Below are positions 11,153 to 22,385 of a DNA stretch of 64,000 nt, one piece after another. The translations under genes and the position numbers were made by a program. Position 1 is the first letter of the stretch. Each line of letters starts with the position of its first letter. Source of the stretch: Obelidium mucronatum (Eukaryota > Chytridiomycota > Chytridiomycetes > Chytridiales > Chytriomycetaceae); contig JAIVFH010000045.1 in assembly GCA_025765595.1 (NCBI GenBank), positions 203,708 to 267,707 of the forward strand, in the 5' to 3' direction. The notes beneath the pieces were generated by a model, which was given only the letters and a program-made list of their open reading frames with translations, was not told where the DNA came from and searched no databases.

Positions 11153-11258
11153 TATTGAACTAAACCTGTAAAATTATTGAAATTAATGTGAGGGTCTTTT
11201 CCACAAATAAATTGATTTGTGGGCTCATTTGTTTGCTGCCATTTGCACCATTTTTTTA

Positions 11259-12905
11259 ATGAGAAACGTGCGATACTGGAGGCATGACCCCAGCCCAATA
11301 CCGTTTCATGGGCCAAAGATTGTGGAGCTGGAATCTACGTACCACACAGGTAGAGATGGTATTCAGGAACAGGACCAGCAGATCATTCGGTGGGGGAGCC
11401 AGCAGTCCGCAGGAAGGAGCGAGAGATCCGCAGGAACGAACAGCTCCCATGATTCAGTCCAACTGACCACAGATACTGTGCCATCTGCCAATGGTGTGAG
11501 TTCTGGCTGTATCGATGATGATATCAGTGGAACAAGCCGCACAGCATCGATCCTACTTCCCAAGCCAAAAAGACCAAAGAGATCGGTTTCAGCTGGTAAC
11601 ATTTCCAATCCTTCTGGGCTTACTGGAGGAGGGCAGCAGCAAAGTTCTTCTATTCATTCCAGCATTCGAATCATGTTTCCACCAGTATCTGAGTATCCTT
11701 CTACCTCTCTTCCTCCCAATACATTGGCAGCTGTTTCAACCTCTCCTCCTCCTAATACATCGGCTGCTGTTTCAACCTCTCCATCGACCGCTGTCTCAAC
11801 CTCTCCATCGACCGCTGTTTCAACCTCTCCATCGGCCGCTGTTTCAATCTCTCCATCGGCTGGTGTTTCAACCTCTCCATTGGCCGCTGTTTCTATTGAC
11901 GACCATGCTCTGACTCCATCTTCAAGTGCCCCAAACCCTGTTTTACCTACCGGAGCTACTACTGCTTCATTTTCTAAGGCTGTTCCAGCAGTTGAAGCAC
12001 CTGTCACTGGATGGTTGAAGCTATCTGTTGTTATTCCCCAGAATATCAAAACAGTTAAAGTGAAAGTGCCACACTTCAATTCAGTGGTGCACTTCAAGGA
12101 CGTTCTCAATGCCGTCAACAAGCTTCCCATTCATGTTGCTGGTGGAATTGCCGAAACAGTATGCATCATTGGTGAAGATGGCGTGGAGGACTGGACATTT
12201 GAAGGAGAAATCAATCTCCATGAATACCCAGCAAACTTATTTGCAGTCTACTTAAAGGCGGGAGATCCTTTCAAACCAGTGGAAATCCCACCTGTCTCTG
12301 GTTCAAAATCTACAGTGTCTAAACGAGTACCAGCCCAGGATTCCGCCCCAACACTAATTCAGCCTTCTGATTCTGCCTCCCCGTCTGCCTCTACAGTCAT
12401 CAAAACCGAAATTAGTAGAGCCAGCAACACAGTGGGACTGTGCCTGCGGCAAGTTGAGTTGTTTGCTGCAAAGTACAGTGAAACAAAAGCAACTTCAAAA
12501 TCAAACACAAAGGGGACATCGAAGAATGCTGTTGCACGAGCAATTATTCAGGAAAACGCTGTAGAATGCTCTACTTGGCCAGCAAGTAAGTTTAAGAAAA
12601 CGCGTTAAGCATTTCTCACAACTTTCCTCCGAATAGCTGGGGATATGTACCTGTATAAAGCAGCCATTTTTGAAACATCAGCACGATTAAGCCAAATTTC
12701 AGCACTACGTCATGTGTCGTTGAAGGACGCATCTCGTGCGTCTGAGCCTTTTGATATCAAGAAAATCACCGTTGAGTTGACTGGGTTGTTGGACAAGGTG
12801 AATGTTGGGCATAACATTGACATTAATGTTAAGGGAGGAAACACAAAATTGTGGGCAATGTGGGGTACTTTTCATAAGTCAGAGGCTTGGTTACAGTGGA
12901 AATAA
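11259..12905 (+). CDS. Unknown Ser/Pro-rich protein of the transposon
   Basis: Exons 11259-12585 and 12637-12905 (51-nt intron) give 531 residues. Residues ~150-215 are a tandem run of AVSTSPS-type hexa/heptapeptides, probably disordered. A compact middle part begins at GWLKLSVVIPQNIKTVKVKV and continues DGVEDWTFEGEINLHEYP; its alternating hydrophobic pattern could be a beta-rich fold. The C-terminus (GLLDKVNVGHNIDINVKG ... KLWAMWGTFHKSEAWLQW) is also ordered in appearance. I recognise no family. It follows the histone-like gene on the same strand by about 100 bp and is inside the TIRs, so it is most likely an accessory gene of the element. Confidence 0.6.
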
Positions 12906-14273
12906 AGTTTCATATTAATAATCTTTGCTTTTTATCCCCAATCTAATTCTTTTTGAATGGAGTCAAATGCCCCCGAATCATTTGCCCACTAATGAGCAAG
13001 ATGCCCACTTTCGCGATTTAAAGTTGCATTCTGTTTTCTTCTTACATTCATTCCTTTGTTGCTTCTTTTTGTTCTTTCTTTCATTGTTCCTTCTTTCCTT
13101 TGTACCTTCTTTCCTTTGTTCCTTCCTTTCCTTTGTGGGCAAAATATTCTCCCAAAAAATGCCCGTCTTTCCACTATCCCTGACTATAGCATTGATTACA
13201 GCATTGATTACAGCATATAACGCACAGATGCAGAAGGGGGAAGATCTCATTGCGACCTTCTGGCCTCCTTCATCTACGTCTGTGTGTTGCTGCCTTCTAT
13301 TTGCTTTCTCCATATATCCCCCCACATGCAATTCAAAAACAACTACCTTTGTGATTTAGTGTTGTATTCTCGGAAGGAGCATGGGATGAATCGACTATCA
13401 GGCCAGTTGACGTTACCTTCTATGTGAATTCCTTGGTAAAACCAACAGTTAAAAGTTGCCACAGACAAGGTCTTGCAAACCAAATCAAGACTATGAATCC
13501 TCCTAAGTGTTATTTTTTATCAGTGTATCAAATCAGCTCTAACCAAAGCAAACAGTAGCAACCAATTTGAACAACGGCAATCATTATCAAAACCTGAACA
13601 GTCATACAAGGGAAAATTATCTTGTTTATTTTTGTTGGTAATTCTGTTTTATTTGAAAAAAAGACACAAAACATGGAAGGTAGGAGACATAGTTGTAGTC
13701 AATCACGCGTGATTTACGGGGCCATCGTTGGCTGAGGGAAAGCGCGTTTGTCGACGTCAAAAAATTAGTTGGTCTCGGACAACAATTTGACATCACACGC
13801 GCTCCCACCTCGACGCACACGCCACCGGTCATCATTCGAACTCCCTCGCTCTCTGTATAAAAAACTCCCACCCCCCCTGTTCCTTGCTTCGACCCAAGAC
13901 GAGCTGCCAGCTGCCATTTGTGGGGGCCTACCATCGTAACCTCCACCGGTCTTTTCGCTCTTCCTTGGGTACATTTGCACGGTTCGAAGCGGTTTGGGGG
14001 TGCCATCGCACCTACCTTCTCTTTGTCGTGAAATCCCAATAAAGGCTTGTTTATTGCCACTTGTTGAGCGATAAACATTGTGAGGAATTGAGCGGTGCCG
14101 TTCGATGGGTGCACTTGGCACAATTCACTGCATAGCTTTACACACCGTTCCACATTACACTGCCACCAAAAAAATTAAGACGTGCTAGTGCCACTGTCTG
14201 ATCAAGTCCTTTTATTAATGTTGCAAACCACAACTGACTCATTACTCGAAGAACACAAACCACATTAACCTTC
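12906..14273. other. Gene-poor stretch of the transposon
   Basis: Contains a TTCC/TTTC-rich tract near 13045-13135 and a TATA-like TGTATAAAAAAC at about 13853. Open frames on minus (13626-14153) lack a good ATG, splice support or a recognisable domain. Nothing here can be called a gene. Confidence 0.5.
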
Positions 14274-14960
14274 CTATGGACCAAAATTCCCGCAAAACAC
14301 TCCATTAGACTCATTATCAGAATCCGAACCCTCATCCGACGTGGTTTCAAAGTAGTGCGCTAAGTCACCACAACTTTGATCCATCATTCCAGCCACCACC
14401 GCAGAATCAACATTGGTGATGTATCTCACAACAGCTTCGGTGCAGCTTGGGAATCTCTTCAGCCACAGTACAAGAAAACTTCTTTTATCGCACTTTTCCA
14501 CCAGCACAAGTCGTGGCTGCAGTTTAATCTTGATCAAGCGCTTAAGCCACTTCTGAAACCCTTGACCATAACCACCACCATTGATAGGGAACCCAATGCA
14601 CCACAGGGCTGCCAAATAGTTGTAGTTTAAGCTGTTTACCCAGCTGACAGATAGCTGACGCCGCACCAACTCTTCATTTCGTTTTTGATGTCTTTCACGA
14701 ATAGCACAAGCAGGTCCTGCTCGCGGAACGTCCGAAACAAGTCTTGTCCAATAATGGATGTCTGTTTCAGGTGGATTTTGCGTAAATCTGTCTGACAACA
14801 GGTGTTCCTTAGCAAAGGTTCGGTCGTTGAGGATTGCTGCAAACTGCTTGTTGGCTGCACCAACAACATGGAAGAGATGCCTGCTGACTGGGAGCTTGAT
14901 CAAAATCATTTGCACCACTTCAGGAGGAACACCATATCCCGACGGGTATTGTGAAGTCAT
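14274..14960 (-). CDS. F-box-like protein of the transposon
   Basis: A single exon of 228 residues starts at the ATG at 14960. The N-terminus, GVPPEVVQMILIKLPVSRHL followed by FHVVGAANKQFAAILND, fits the F-box pattern (hydrophobic P-x-E-hh-x2-Ih-x2-L, then a helix with aromatic and small residues). F-box proteins link substrates to SCF ubiquitin ligases through Skp1. No leucine-rich, WD40 or kelch repeats follow. The rest has conserved-looking stretches (SWVNSLNYNYLAALWCIGFP) and an acidic tail (TTSDEGSDSDNES). It is the last gene before the right TIR. The F-box assignment is by pattern only. Confidence 0.5.
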   Translation of the reverse strand: MTSQYPSGYGVPPEVVQMILIKLPVSRHLFHVVGAANKQFAAILNDRTFAKEHLLSDRFTQNPPETDIHYWTRLVSDVPRAGPACAIRERHQKRNEELVRRQLSVSWVNSLNYNYLAALWCIGFPINGGGYGQGFQKWLKRLIKIKLQPRLVLVEKCDKRSFLVLWLKRFPSCTEAVVRYITNVDSAVVAGMMDQSCGDLAHYFETTSDEGSDSDNESNGVFCGNFGP

Positions 14961-15292
14961 TTTTAATGACCTTGCCATCAGACTTATCTGTTTTATACCG
15001 CATTCGACGGAGGCCAGTGTGTGACTTTTTTTTTTCAAACATGCTCTATGTGTTAAATATTTTCTTGTTTATGAACTCTTGTGGGAAAAAAAATATTTGT
15101 GCAAACTGTGTGCAAAAAAAATCTGACTTGCATGATATGTTGCAAAAAAAATAAAATTAAAGTGCTACCTGTTGCACAAAAATCTGGGAAATGTCTATAT
15201 CTTCCAAATAAATAATATTTGGTCAAACGGCTGACGGTATCCAACCCCCTCAAACTCCCCCTTAACATGACAGGTTGACAAGCAACCTGCAA

Positions 15293-16629
15293 TTCTTCTG
15301 TGGCTTCTCATAACCGCCCTTGGGCTTACTGAGTCAAAGGCTTTCTTAATGTCATTCAATAGTATGTAGCACTCTTTCTTGGTTTCAATACAGTGGTCAA
15401 TGATTGCTTTAACACAATGTATGACTGGGTCAGTGGATTCACCAGGGAGGACAGAGCAGTTTCTTCCTTTTAGTACATTGTTTCTGTCAAGGATAGGGAC
15501 CAGTCTGTTCTTTTTTATCATTTCTTGGAGTTTGTACAGCGTTTCGAGTAACGCGATGGGTCTTGTTGAATATATGTCCGCGCCCCATTCTTGATTTTTT
15601 TGGGATTGGGTTTATGATTCCTTGCAGCCAGCAGTTGGGGGAGTCCATATACTCTTCACATGTTTGCATCATCTTCACTATGAGTTTCCAGTTTTCTTGT
15701 CCTCCCATTAGCAAGAGTTCTTTGGTTGTTCCGCTGTTCCTGGGGGCTTTTTTAATTCCAAGTTGCTGTTTTCATCTATGTTGTCCAACGGTTTGTACGC
15801 GTCTATGAAGATGGATTTTTCTTTGAATTCTTTGTCTGGTCTTCTGCAGAACCAATCTTAACCCCTTTGCGCAATTCTGTCGAGGGTTTCCATAACTTCT
15901 TGTTTCCCCGCTAGGTCATAAAGTTTCTCAGTTTGGGATGGTTCCTTGCATTTCATTTGGTCCTGTGCAATCTTAGTGTGTTCTTGGATTCTTTCTGGGT
16001 CTCCTTTCCTGAGTTGCCATTTGTTTGTTACTTCGGCTAGTTCTGCAATTAGGTTCTCTTTCTTTAGGGCTAAGTTGAGTGATTCTTGGAATTTCACTCT
16101 GTGTGTTTCATTCGTTTTTTCCATATCGATTACTATTCTGGTTTCTTTCTTTGTTTTCATTGAGGGGCTGAGTAAATGTTTCACTTCAATGTCTGCAATT
16201 ACTGGAACATGGTCAGAGTATTTATAGTCCAAAGCATTCACATTGAGATGTTATTTTGGCCAGGTTAGGTTCAAGCCATATACTGTCCAGTCTACTTGCT
16301 TGTGTTATTCTCCCTACTTCCATTTTGAAGTACGTGTATTTCTCGTCATCTTCGTTGATACTTCTGCATGCATCTTCAAAGTTTGCTTCTCTTAGCCATT
16401 TGATAAGGCTATTCTTCCGTTTTGCCGGCCTGATGTTCACTTTTACTGATTTCCAGTCTTTAGTAGTTTCTGCTTCATTTGTGTCGCCAGCAATGATTGT
16501 TCCAATGTGTTCGCGTTTTTTGCTATCTTCTTTTTGCCATTTATTAAGTGTTAATAATGTGTTTCTTGTGTTTTCCGCTGTGTCATTCGATGGCCAGTAG
16601 GTGTTGACTATTCTGATTGTTCCTTCCTT
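15293..16629 (-). pseudogene. LINE ORF2 fragment: end of endonuclease and start of reverse transcriptase
   Basis: This continues the LINE broken by the KDZ element. Read on minus, it contains RPAKRKNSLIKWLREANFED and SRLDSIWLEP (C-terminal AP-endonuclease region), the spacer ending SMKTKKETRIVIDMEKTNET, then an RT entry motif GIINPIPKKSRMGRG and RT motif A, ECYILLNDIKKAFDSVSP. It stops at the Helitron tip at 15292, so the YxDD and later RT motifs are missing. Several frame changes (near 15490-15520, 15720-15860 and 16230) show it is dead. Confidence 0.75.
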
Positions 16630-17111
16630 CAGCGCGGGTTCCGAGCGGCACGCGCGATTCGGGGTCCGATTAGGGCCCTATTCGGGGTCCGAATAGGGCT
16701 CCTAATCGGATCCGATTAGGATTTGGTCCGATTCGGAGCCTAATCAGGGCCGATTAGGGGCCCTAGTAGCTCTCCTAATTGCAAATGAGCAAATAGGACT
16801 GCTCCTAGTAGCATTTGTCTGCTCCTAGTAGCACTCCTAATAGCATTTTGCTCTGCCAATTGGAAACCAAATGGCTTTAATACAACTCCTAGTAGGACTC
16901 CTATTGGGGCCCTATTAGCACTATTGAATGTAAAACATCTAAAATAAATGCATTTAAAGGGTAAATAAAATTTTACACAATTTTTTTATACAACTATGCA
17001 AAAATCAAAGAAAAATCCAAAAATACAAGAAAAATTCAAAAAAAACTAAGAAAAATCCAAAAAAACCAAGAAAAATCAAAGAAGTATCAAAGAAAAACAA
17101 CACTCAAAATA

Positions 17112-20100
17112 TCACTGGGTTTTCTTCTGAACAGGTTGCCTCTTCCAAGAATTTGCCAACACTCCCTCCTGGCACCCTTGAAAGTACTTTTCAACATCTT
17201 GAAAACCTGTAGTACTCCAACTATAGATTTGATGCCTAGGGACCAATCTTGCATTGAACTTTGACATGTGCTTCCCATCATCGCTGTAAGAGAAGATGCA
17301 ATCTTCTTTGTCAAAGTAGCTCGTGTACGTATTTGGAAAGAGCTAGTATAATAAATAAAGGATTATTAAAAGAAATTGCTTGAAGTGATACTAAAATAAA
17401 AACTTACTCTTTGGAATTCCAAATCAGCAAAGTAGACTCCAACATAAGCCCGAAAAATTTCCACAGTATTTCCAAAGTTGGGGAATTCCTTTGACAAGGT
17501 TGCAGCAGCAAGAGTTTTGGTCATTGGTGGCTCTCGATCCTGCGTCAGGTAAGAAAAGCGGATACCAACTTCTTTCACTTGACTAATGAACTTGTCTTGG
17601 GTGCCGGTGCGTCCTTTGGCTTTGGCAACAACTTCAGCAACAGACGTGGGGACTTGGCGACGCTGTTTGGATGCGATGGAAGATGGCTTTTCTTGCAGAG
17701 ATGGCCCAGTCACAGGTGAATTAATCAATGGAGAACTTGCAAATGGATCAAAAATTGCTCCTAAATACCAAAAATACTGAGAAATATGTTTAAACAAAAT
17801 GGCATCCTACCAGAATCAGTGTAGGCAACATCAAAGTAATCAGGGCTGTGTGGATCCAAAGCAATGTCCACCAAAACTGATTCGTCAAAGATGTACTCCT
17901 CTTGGCAGAACCAACTAACACTGTGGATCTTCCTGCGAAAGTGGGTTGTGGCTGGATGGACTTTTGCAGCAGCCAAAACATCAGCAAGAAAAACTAATAA
18001 TGGATTGATTGTTAAAAATGCACAATATAGACAACGACTTGGTCTCACCTTTTGCCTTGTTTCCCTCAGCAAGTGTCCCTTCCACATTACAACGAAAAAC
18101 TGCTCCTTGATTCTGAAACTTGCATTTAACAGAAACCATCTTTTTCACCTCTGCTTCTTCTTCTCCATCACTGCCCAAAAGATTCATGACACGTCGCTTC
18201 TTTTTGGGATGAGCCTGCACTTCTTCTTCATCCACCACTTCCTCATCATCCTCAACTTCATCTTCCTCCGCATCTATGTTCTCCACACGATGCTTCTTTC
18301 GTACAACTGGCTCCACCACCTCAATTTCATCATCATCATCTTCAATCACAATTGCCTGAACCTTCTTTCTTTGCTGGACTGGTACCTCCCGCTCCTCCTC
18401 ATCCCCCTCCTGCTCCTCTTCCTCTTCAGCATCAAGCTCATTTTCTCCACCATCAATATCTCCAATGTCATCATCTTCATCAGCTTCAGACCCTTCAGGC
18501 GCATTGTAAAGTGGTGTTAACTCACTTTCTGAATCGTCAGCATCTGTTGACTTTCTGTGAGTTTCTGCCCAAGCCTTTAGGCTAGCCTTGAGATTATCAA
18601 TGCTTTCAGCAACTGCGGGAGATACCACCGTAGAAGCCTGAGATTCGAGAACAGACATTGACTTGGATAAAGCAGTCTTGGAGGCACCAGCAGATCTTGG
18701 CTTGAGGACAGCTGTTTTTGGCACTGGCTTGGAACTGGAATCAGCTGTCTTGTCTGCTGTCTTAGGAGCTGGCATTGCCTTGGACACTTTGGGAGCTGGC
18801 ATTGCCTTGGACACTTTGGAAGCTGAAGTAGCCATGGGAACAGTAGTGGCCTTGGAACCAGAAGTGGTACTCTTTGGGGAACCAGATTGAGAAGCAGGAG
18901 TAGTATTTTTAGCAGTGTTGTGAACTGTAGTAGCCTTGGGATCTGTAGTGGCCTTGGAAGCAGAACTGGTCAAAGTCTTGGGGGAAACAGATGGGGGACC
19001 AGAAGCAGTCTTGCCAGCACCAGGAGTAGTCTTAGCAGAGCCAGGAGGAGCTGGAGAAGGATTAGCTTTTGAAGAACTTGGAGAAGTATGAGCAGGATTC
19101 GTGGAATTGGAAGAAGAACCAGCTTGTTTGGTTGGTGTTCCTATCACATAATTAAATTAAATATTTGTAATTCAATCAAAAAAATGAGACTATAAATACC
19201 CAAACCAATTGGATCATCAGATCCCAATAGTGGAAATGAAATTTTAGACTTGATAGCTCTTCTAGGCTCGTTTTCTGCAGCAGAACCTGGAAGCTGGCTG
19301 ATAGGAGGAATATCAGGTTCACTATCAGACCTAACCTCATTAGCAGCCTGTTGTCTTGCGGCACGAGCAGTAGCCTTCTTGGCAATTTTGGTGGCATTGG
19401 TGTCAGCAGGAGTAGGAGCAAAAACAACATGGTACTTGTTGTTTGAAACTTTTCTAGCTAAAAGATAAATACATAATAAAAAGGGTTAGATTATTAGAAA
19501 ATTAAAGGGCTGTAATTGTGGTCCTAATAGCGCTCCGAATCGGCTCCTAATAGCGATCCTAATAGCGCTCCTAATCGCACTCCTAATCGCGCACCGAATC
19601 GTTTCCTAATCGCGCTCCGAATCGGCTGCTAATCGTACTCCTAATCGTGCTCCGATTCGCGCTCCTAATCGTGCTCCTAATCGTGCTCCTAGTCGGATCG
19701 CGAATCGGATCGCGAATCGGATCACGAATCGGATCGCGAATCGCGCATCACACCAAAATGAATAAGACTCACCATATATGTATTTCGCCAGCGCCGCTGC
19801 GCGTTCCTCATCATTTTCGGAACGATTTCCATCTAAATCCACGATCCCACTGAAGCAGAGGTCCTCCAGTGCTGTTAAATCCTGGTTTGTGTCTTTGATC
19901 CACTTGTACACTTCTGCCATTGATTTGTTCTTCAGCCCAGGGATGTGGACTGTACATTTGGTTTTATCCAAAAACACTAGCTTCAATGTGTTGTTGGAGT
20001 TGATGTATCTGTTGTGGTTGGGAGTGGTGTGTCAGCGATCACCTGTCAAACACAAACAAATAAACCCAGACCTCAACATCTTGTCCAGTGCCTCAGTGGC

Positions 20101-20361
20101 CTCCTCTACAAGCTCTTTAGGAGACCCTTTGGTTTCCATGACTCTTTGGTGCAGGTCAGGACAGAGTTCTTTGGTGACTTCTCGCAGATCACTCCACAAG
20201 ATGAAGATGGTCTTCTTGTCATCCAAGGTCTTGTAAGGAGCCTGTTTCCACAAGCCATTCTTGATCTCATCGAAAGAGAACTGGATGGACAGTCTGTTTG
20301 GGTTGTTGCTGACTCTGAGGGGTGGCAGTGTGTCTGGCAGTGGCAGTGTTGGTGATTGCAT
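17112..20361 (-). CDS. KDZ-element accessory protein with conserved C-terminal AYVG domain
   Basis: Seven exons (20361-20072, 20008-19773, 19457-19200, 19140-18049, 17993-17811, 17760-17408, 17342-17112) splice in frame to 880 residues. The N-terminal ~190 residues form an ordered domain (LSIQFSFDEIKNGLWKQ ... IPGLKNKSMAEVYKWIKDTN). The middle ~400 residues are Ser/Thr/Pro/Lys-rich and then strongly acidic (SELTPLYNAPEG..., EEEEQEGDEEE), so disordered. The C-terminus starts with a Cys-containing beta-like part (CKFQNQGAVFRCNVEG) and ends in a domain with FRAYVGVYFADLEFQ and YSWSTTGFQDVEKYF. The same pattern recurs in the gene at 30977-31709, so it is a shared accessory family. No enzyme motif is seen. 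It shares a 24-bp promoter gap with the transposase. Confidence 0.7.
19510..19745. repeat. Array of 12-bp CTCCTAATCGCG-type repeats inside an intron
   Basis: About 19 diverged units of CTCCTAATCGCG and variants fill most of intron 2 (19772-19458) of the accessory gene. They are the same motif as the subterminal repeats of the element ends and end in a run of GGATCGCGAATC. Confidence 0.8.
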
Positions 20362-20385
20362 GGGGAAAAAACTTTGCCGAAAAAA
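20362..20385. promoter_or_regulatory. Shared divergent promoter gap of the KDZ gene pair
   Basis: The start codons of the accessory gene (ATG complement ending at 20361) and of the transposase (ATG at 20386) are separated by only 24 bp (ggggaaaaaactttgccgaa-rich). Transcription signals must overlap the opposite gene. The transposase start is chosen as the first ATG in its frame. Confidence 0.5.
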
Positions 20386-22385
20386 ATGAAAATCCCTGCC
20401 TCACATGTCAAGATGGGAGCTCAGCTGGCAGAACAGTTCCCAGCCTTCCAAGCTGAGTTTTCAATCTACGGCAGTTTTGAAAAGACTTACAACAAGACAC
20501 TCCGTTTGCGGGATTTCATTCAGCTTCTTGCTACTTCTTTTGGCGTTCCCATCCTGGCAGCCAAACAAACTGCAGAGGCTGTCTTTGATTCAAGAATTCA
20601 CGAAACAATTACCCCAAATGTACCTATTATCCTGTCAGCTCCGTTTACATACTGCATCAAGTGTCAGAGCCATCTAAAGATTGGGAGATGGCAAGAAGTC
20701 ACAATCTTGGATGCAGATTCAGCTAAATCGGGTCTTCCAATTCTAAATACTACATGACTGTTGCATTTGCAAATTTGTGGCTGAAGAATGTGCCGTCTGT
20801 AATGCTGTAAGTGTTGGTCCTAATAGCACTCCTAATAGCGATCCTAATAGCGTTCCTAATCGCACTCCTAATCGCGCTCCTAATAGCGTTCCGAATTGGA
20901 AGTGAATCGGAGAGCGATTAGGAGCGCGATTAGGAGCGCGATTAGGAGCGCGATTAGGAGCGCGATTAGGAGCGCGAATTGGAGCGCTATTAGGATCGCT
21001 ATTAGGAGTGCTATTAGTAGTGTTTGTTGCTTGTCATTTACTGACAGACTATTCCTTAGATGTAAAATGTATACTCTGCAGAATGCATACCATTCAGCAT
21101 TTCCATCTGTTTCATCAGATACTGAACAGTATTCAGGGATTCCTTCAGCTGCATCATCATCTATTTTCAAGCGGGCGTATTACTTGTACCAGATGCTCCT
21201 ATTGCAAGAGTACATTCAGGATCCAGCAGTTTCAGAGGCGCTTCAAGCAGCTCATGAAGATTTTGATTATTGCTGCTTCCAACCATCTTGGGGGGAGAAG
21301 GGCAGACGGCTGTTTCCGTATTCCCTACATCTTGGAGAGTACTCAAGCAATCAAGTGTCTGATAATGTAGAAGATTTGCGGTTGGCAATGAAGGAATATG
21401 TGGAGTGGATGAATGCGCACTTTGCAGTAAAATGGAAACATTCATGTGGAGAATGTCATGTTGTTGATAGCAAAGGCCAGGAGTATAGTGCAGCAGTGAT
21501 GGATGGAAAAGTGATGGGGCACTTGCTGTGCAGAGTGATTGGATGCAATTTGGACATCATTGGGATCAATACAAAATTCTGTATCAATCATGCAGGATTG
21601 AAGGGGAAATGCATCATTTCAGGATGTGCGAATCAAAAACGAGAACGTGAGAACTCTTTTGATTACCAGCCGCTGTCGTGCAAGGAAGTAGAACATATGG
21701 AGGCGGTGGGAAAATTCTTCTCAGACCCATCAACAACAAGTGAGAAAACTGCAAAGAAGTATGGTGGAAAGACACGAGTGTCAGTGGGGCATGTGAAGGA
21801 TGATGAAAGGAATTATGAGGAGTTTGGGTTCTGTTACAGCCCATTTGACAGATTCCTGCCAGGGGTGTTCCTGGTTGTGTGGAGCTGTGGGCACATTATG
21901 GACATTGGGAAGATGTACTCGTTTGAGTCCAACAAGTTTATCACAGGATTTCTTTGTCAAACATTCATGAGGCTGGAAGAGTATCCTACATTCATGTTTT
22001 ATGACAAAGCATGTGTTTTTGTCAGGACTTTGAAAAACGGCGCTCAGCAAAACAAGCTGCTCCACAAGTAAGGATGTATTTGCTGTGATAGAATCTAACT
22101 TCTGTACTTAGGATGCTATACCAAAAAATCATCTGGGTTGTTGACCGATTTCACTTCAGAAACCATAGTCGTCGAGACAGATTCTGCATGGAGAATTGTG
22201 ACGCTAGGTCTTTTGCTAGGCTATACCAAGGTAACAAGCCTTTATTCAACACATCAGCAGCAGAACAGTGTGCTGGATGGTTTGAAAAAATGGGACACAT
22301 TTTGCGATATTTGGACCCTCTTCAGGCAGACTTTTTTTTGTTCAGCATGGTGTACATGAGAAATGAGCAACTGAGCAAATGTTAG
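20386..22385 (+). CDS. KDZ-type transposase with CxC5/CxC6-like cysteine clusters
   Basis: Exon 1 begins at 20386 and is open to about 20730. A repeat-filled intron follows; its exact donor is unclear, and a CICKF...CAVC segment at 20764-20807 lies in another frame. The main exon is ~21060-22067, with a 44-nt intron 22068-22111 and a last exon to 22385. Exon 1 ends with a Cys pair (FTYCIKCQSHLK), CxC5-like. The main exon has CGECHVVDSKG ... CRVIGCN ... FCINHAGLKGKCIISGC, CxC6-like. The core follows with GHVKDDERNYEEFGFC, TFMFYDKACVFV and VVDRFHFRNHSRRDRFC, then NTSAAEQCAGWF. CxC5/CxC6 clusters are known to precede KDZ transposase domains in fungi. The exon-1 boundary makes activity uncertain. 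Confidence 0.7.
20813..21020. repeat. Inverted arrays of the 12-bp repeat in the transposase intron
   Basis: About six CTCCTAATAGCG-type units are followed directly by about ten units in the opposite sense (AGCGCGATTAGG), making a long imperfect palindrome around 20890. It is the same motif family as the intron array at 19510-19745 and the element ends. Confidence 0.8.

Larger units (their letters stand above)
3552..15239. mobile_element. 11.7-kb cut-and-paste transposon (integrase-type DDE, IS3EU-like) with six genes
   Basis: The ends are seen directly. Left TATGGTCAGCCGTTTGACC and right (read inward) TACCGTCAGCCGTTTGACC continue as matching AAATATTATT. They are flanked by the 6-bp target duplication TCCAAC at 3546-3551 and 15240-15245. 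Removing the element restores the Helitron sequence CCTTCCAACCCCCTC. Gene order is HECT (+), transposase (-), zinc knuckle (-), histone H3-like (+), unknown (+), F-box (-). As I recall, the Repbase IS3EU superfamily has 6-bp duplications and TAY termini, which fits; that assignment should be checked. The gene frames are open, so the insertion looks young. Confidence 0.85.
1811..15292 (-). mobile_element. Helitron-like element, minus orientation, split by the 11.7-kb transposon
   Basis: Its 5' tip (TTGCAGGTTGCTTGTCAACC read on minus) begins at 15292, inside the LINE reverse-transcriptase frame, between A and T. The body is interrupted by the transposon at 3552-15239. It resumes at 3551 and runs to about 1811, where it matches the inverse of 44098-45400. 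The usual 3' end (GCAACCTGCA plus a tail ending CTAG) is not found near 1800, so this copy is 3'-truncated. It holds microsatellites and small repeats but no gene of its own. The 1811 limit is approximate. Confidence 0.6.

Noticed and set aside
12925..13359. Plus-strand open frame rich in Phe/Leu
   Set aside because: It comes from a TTCC/TTTC simple-sequence tract.
13626..14153. Minus-strand open frame of about 175 codons
   Set aside because: No ATG start, no splice logic, no recognisable domain; composition looks non-coding.
3552..15239. Polinton/Maverick (6-bp duplication, integrase)
   Set aside because: No protein-primed DNA polymerase B, ATPase, protease or capsid genes. The termini start TA rather than AG, and the integrase belongs to another family.
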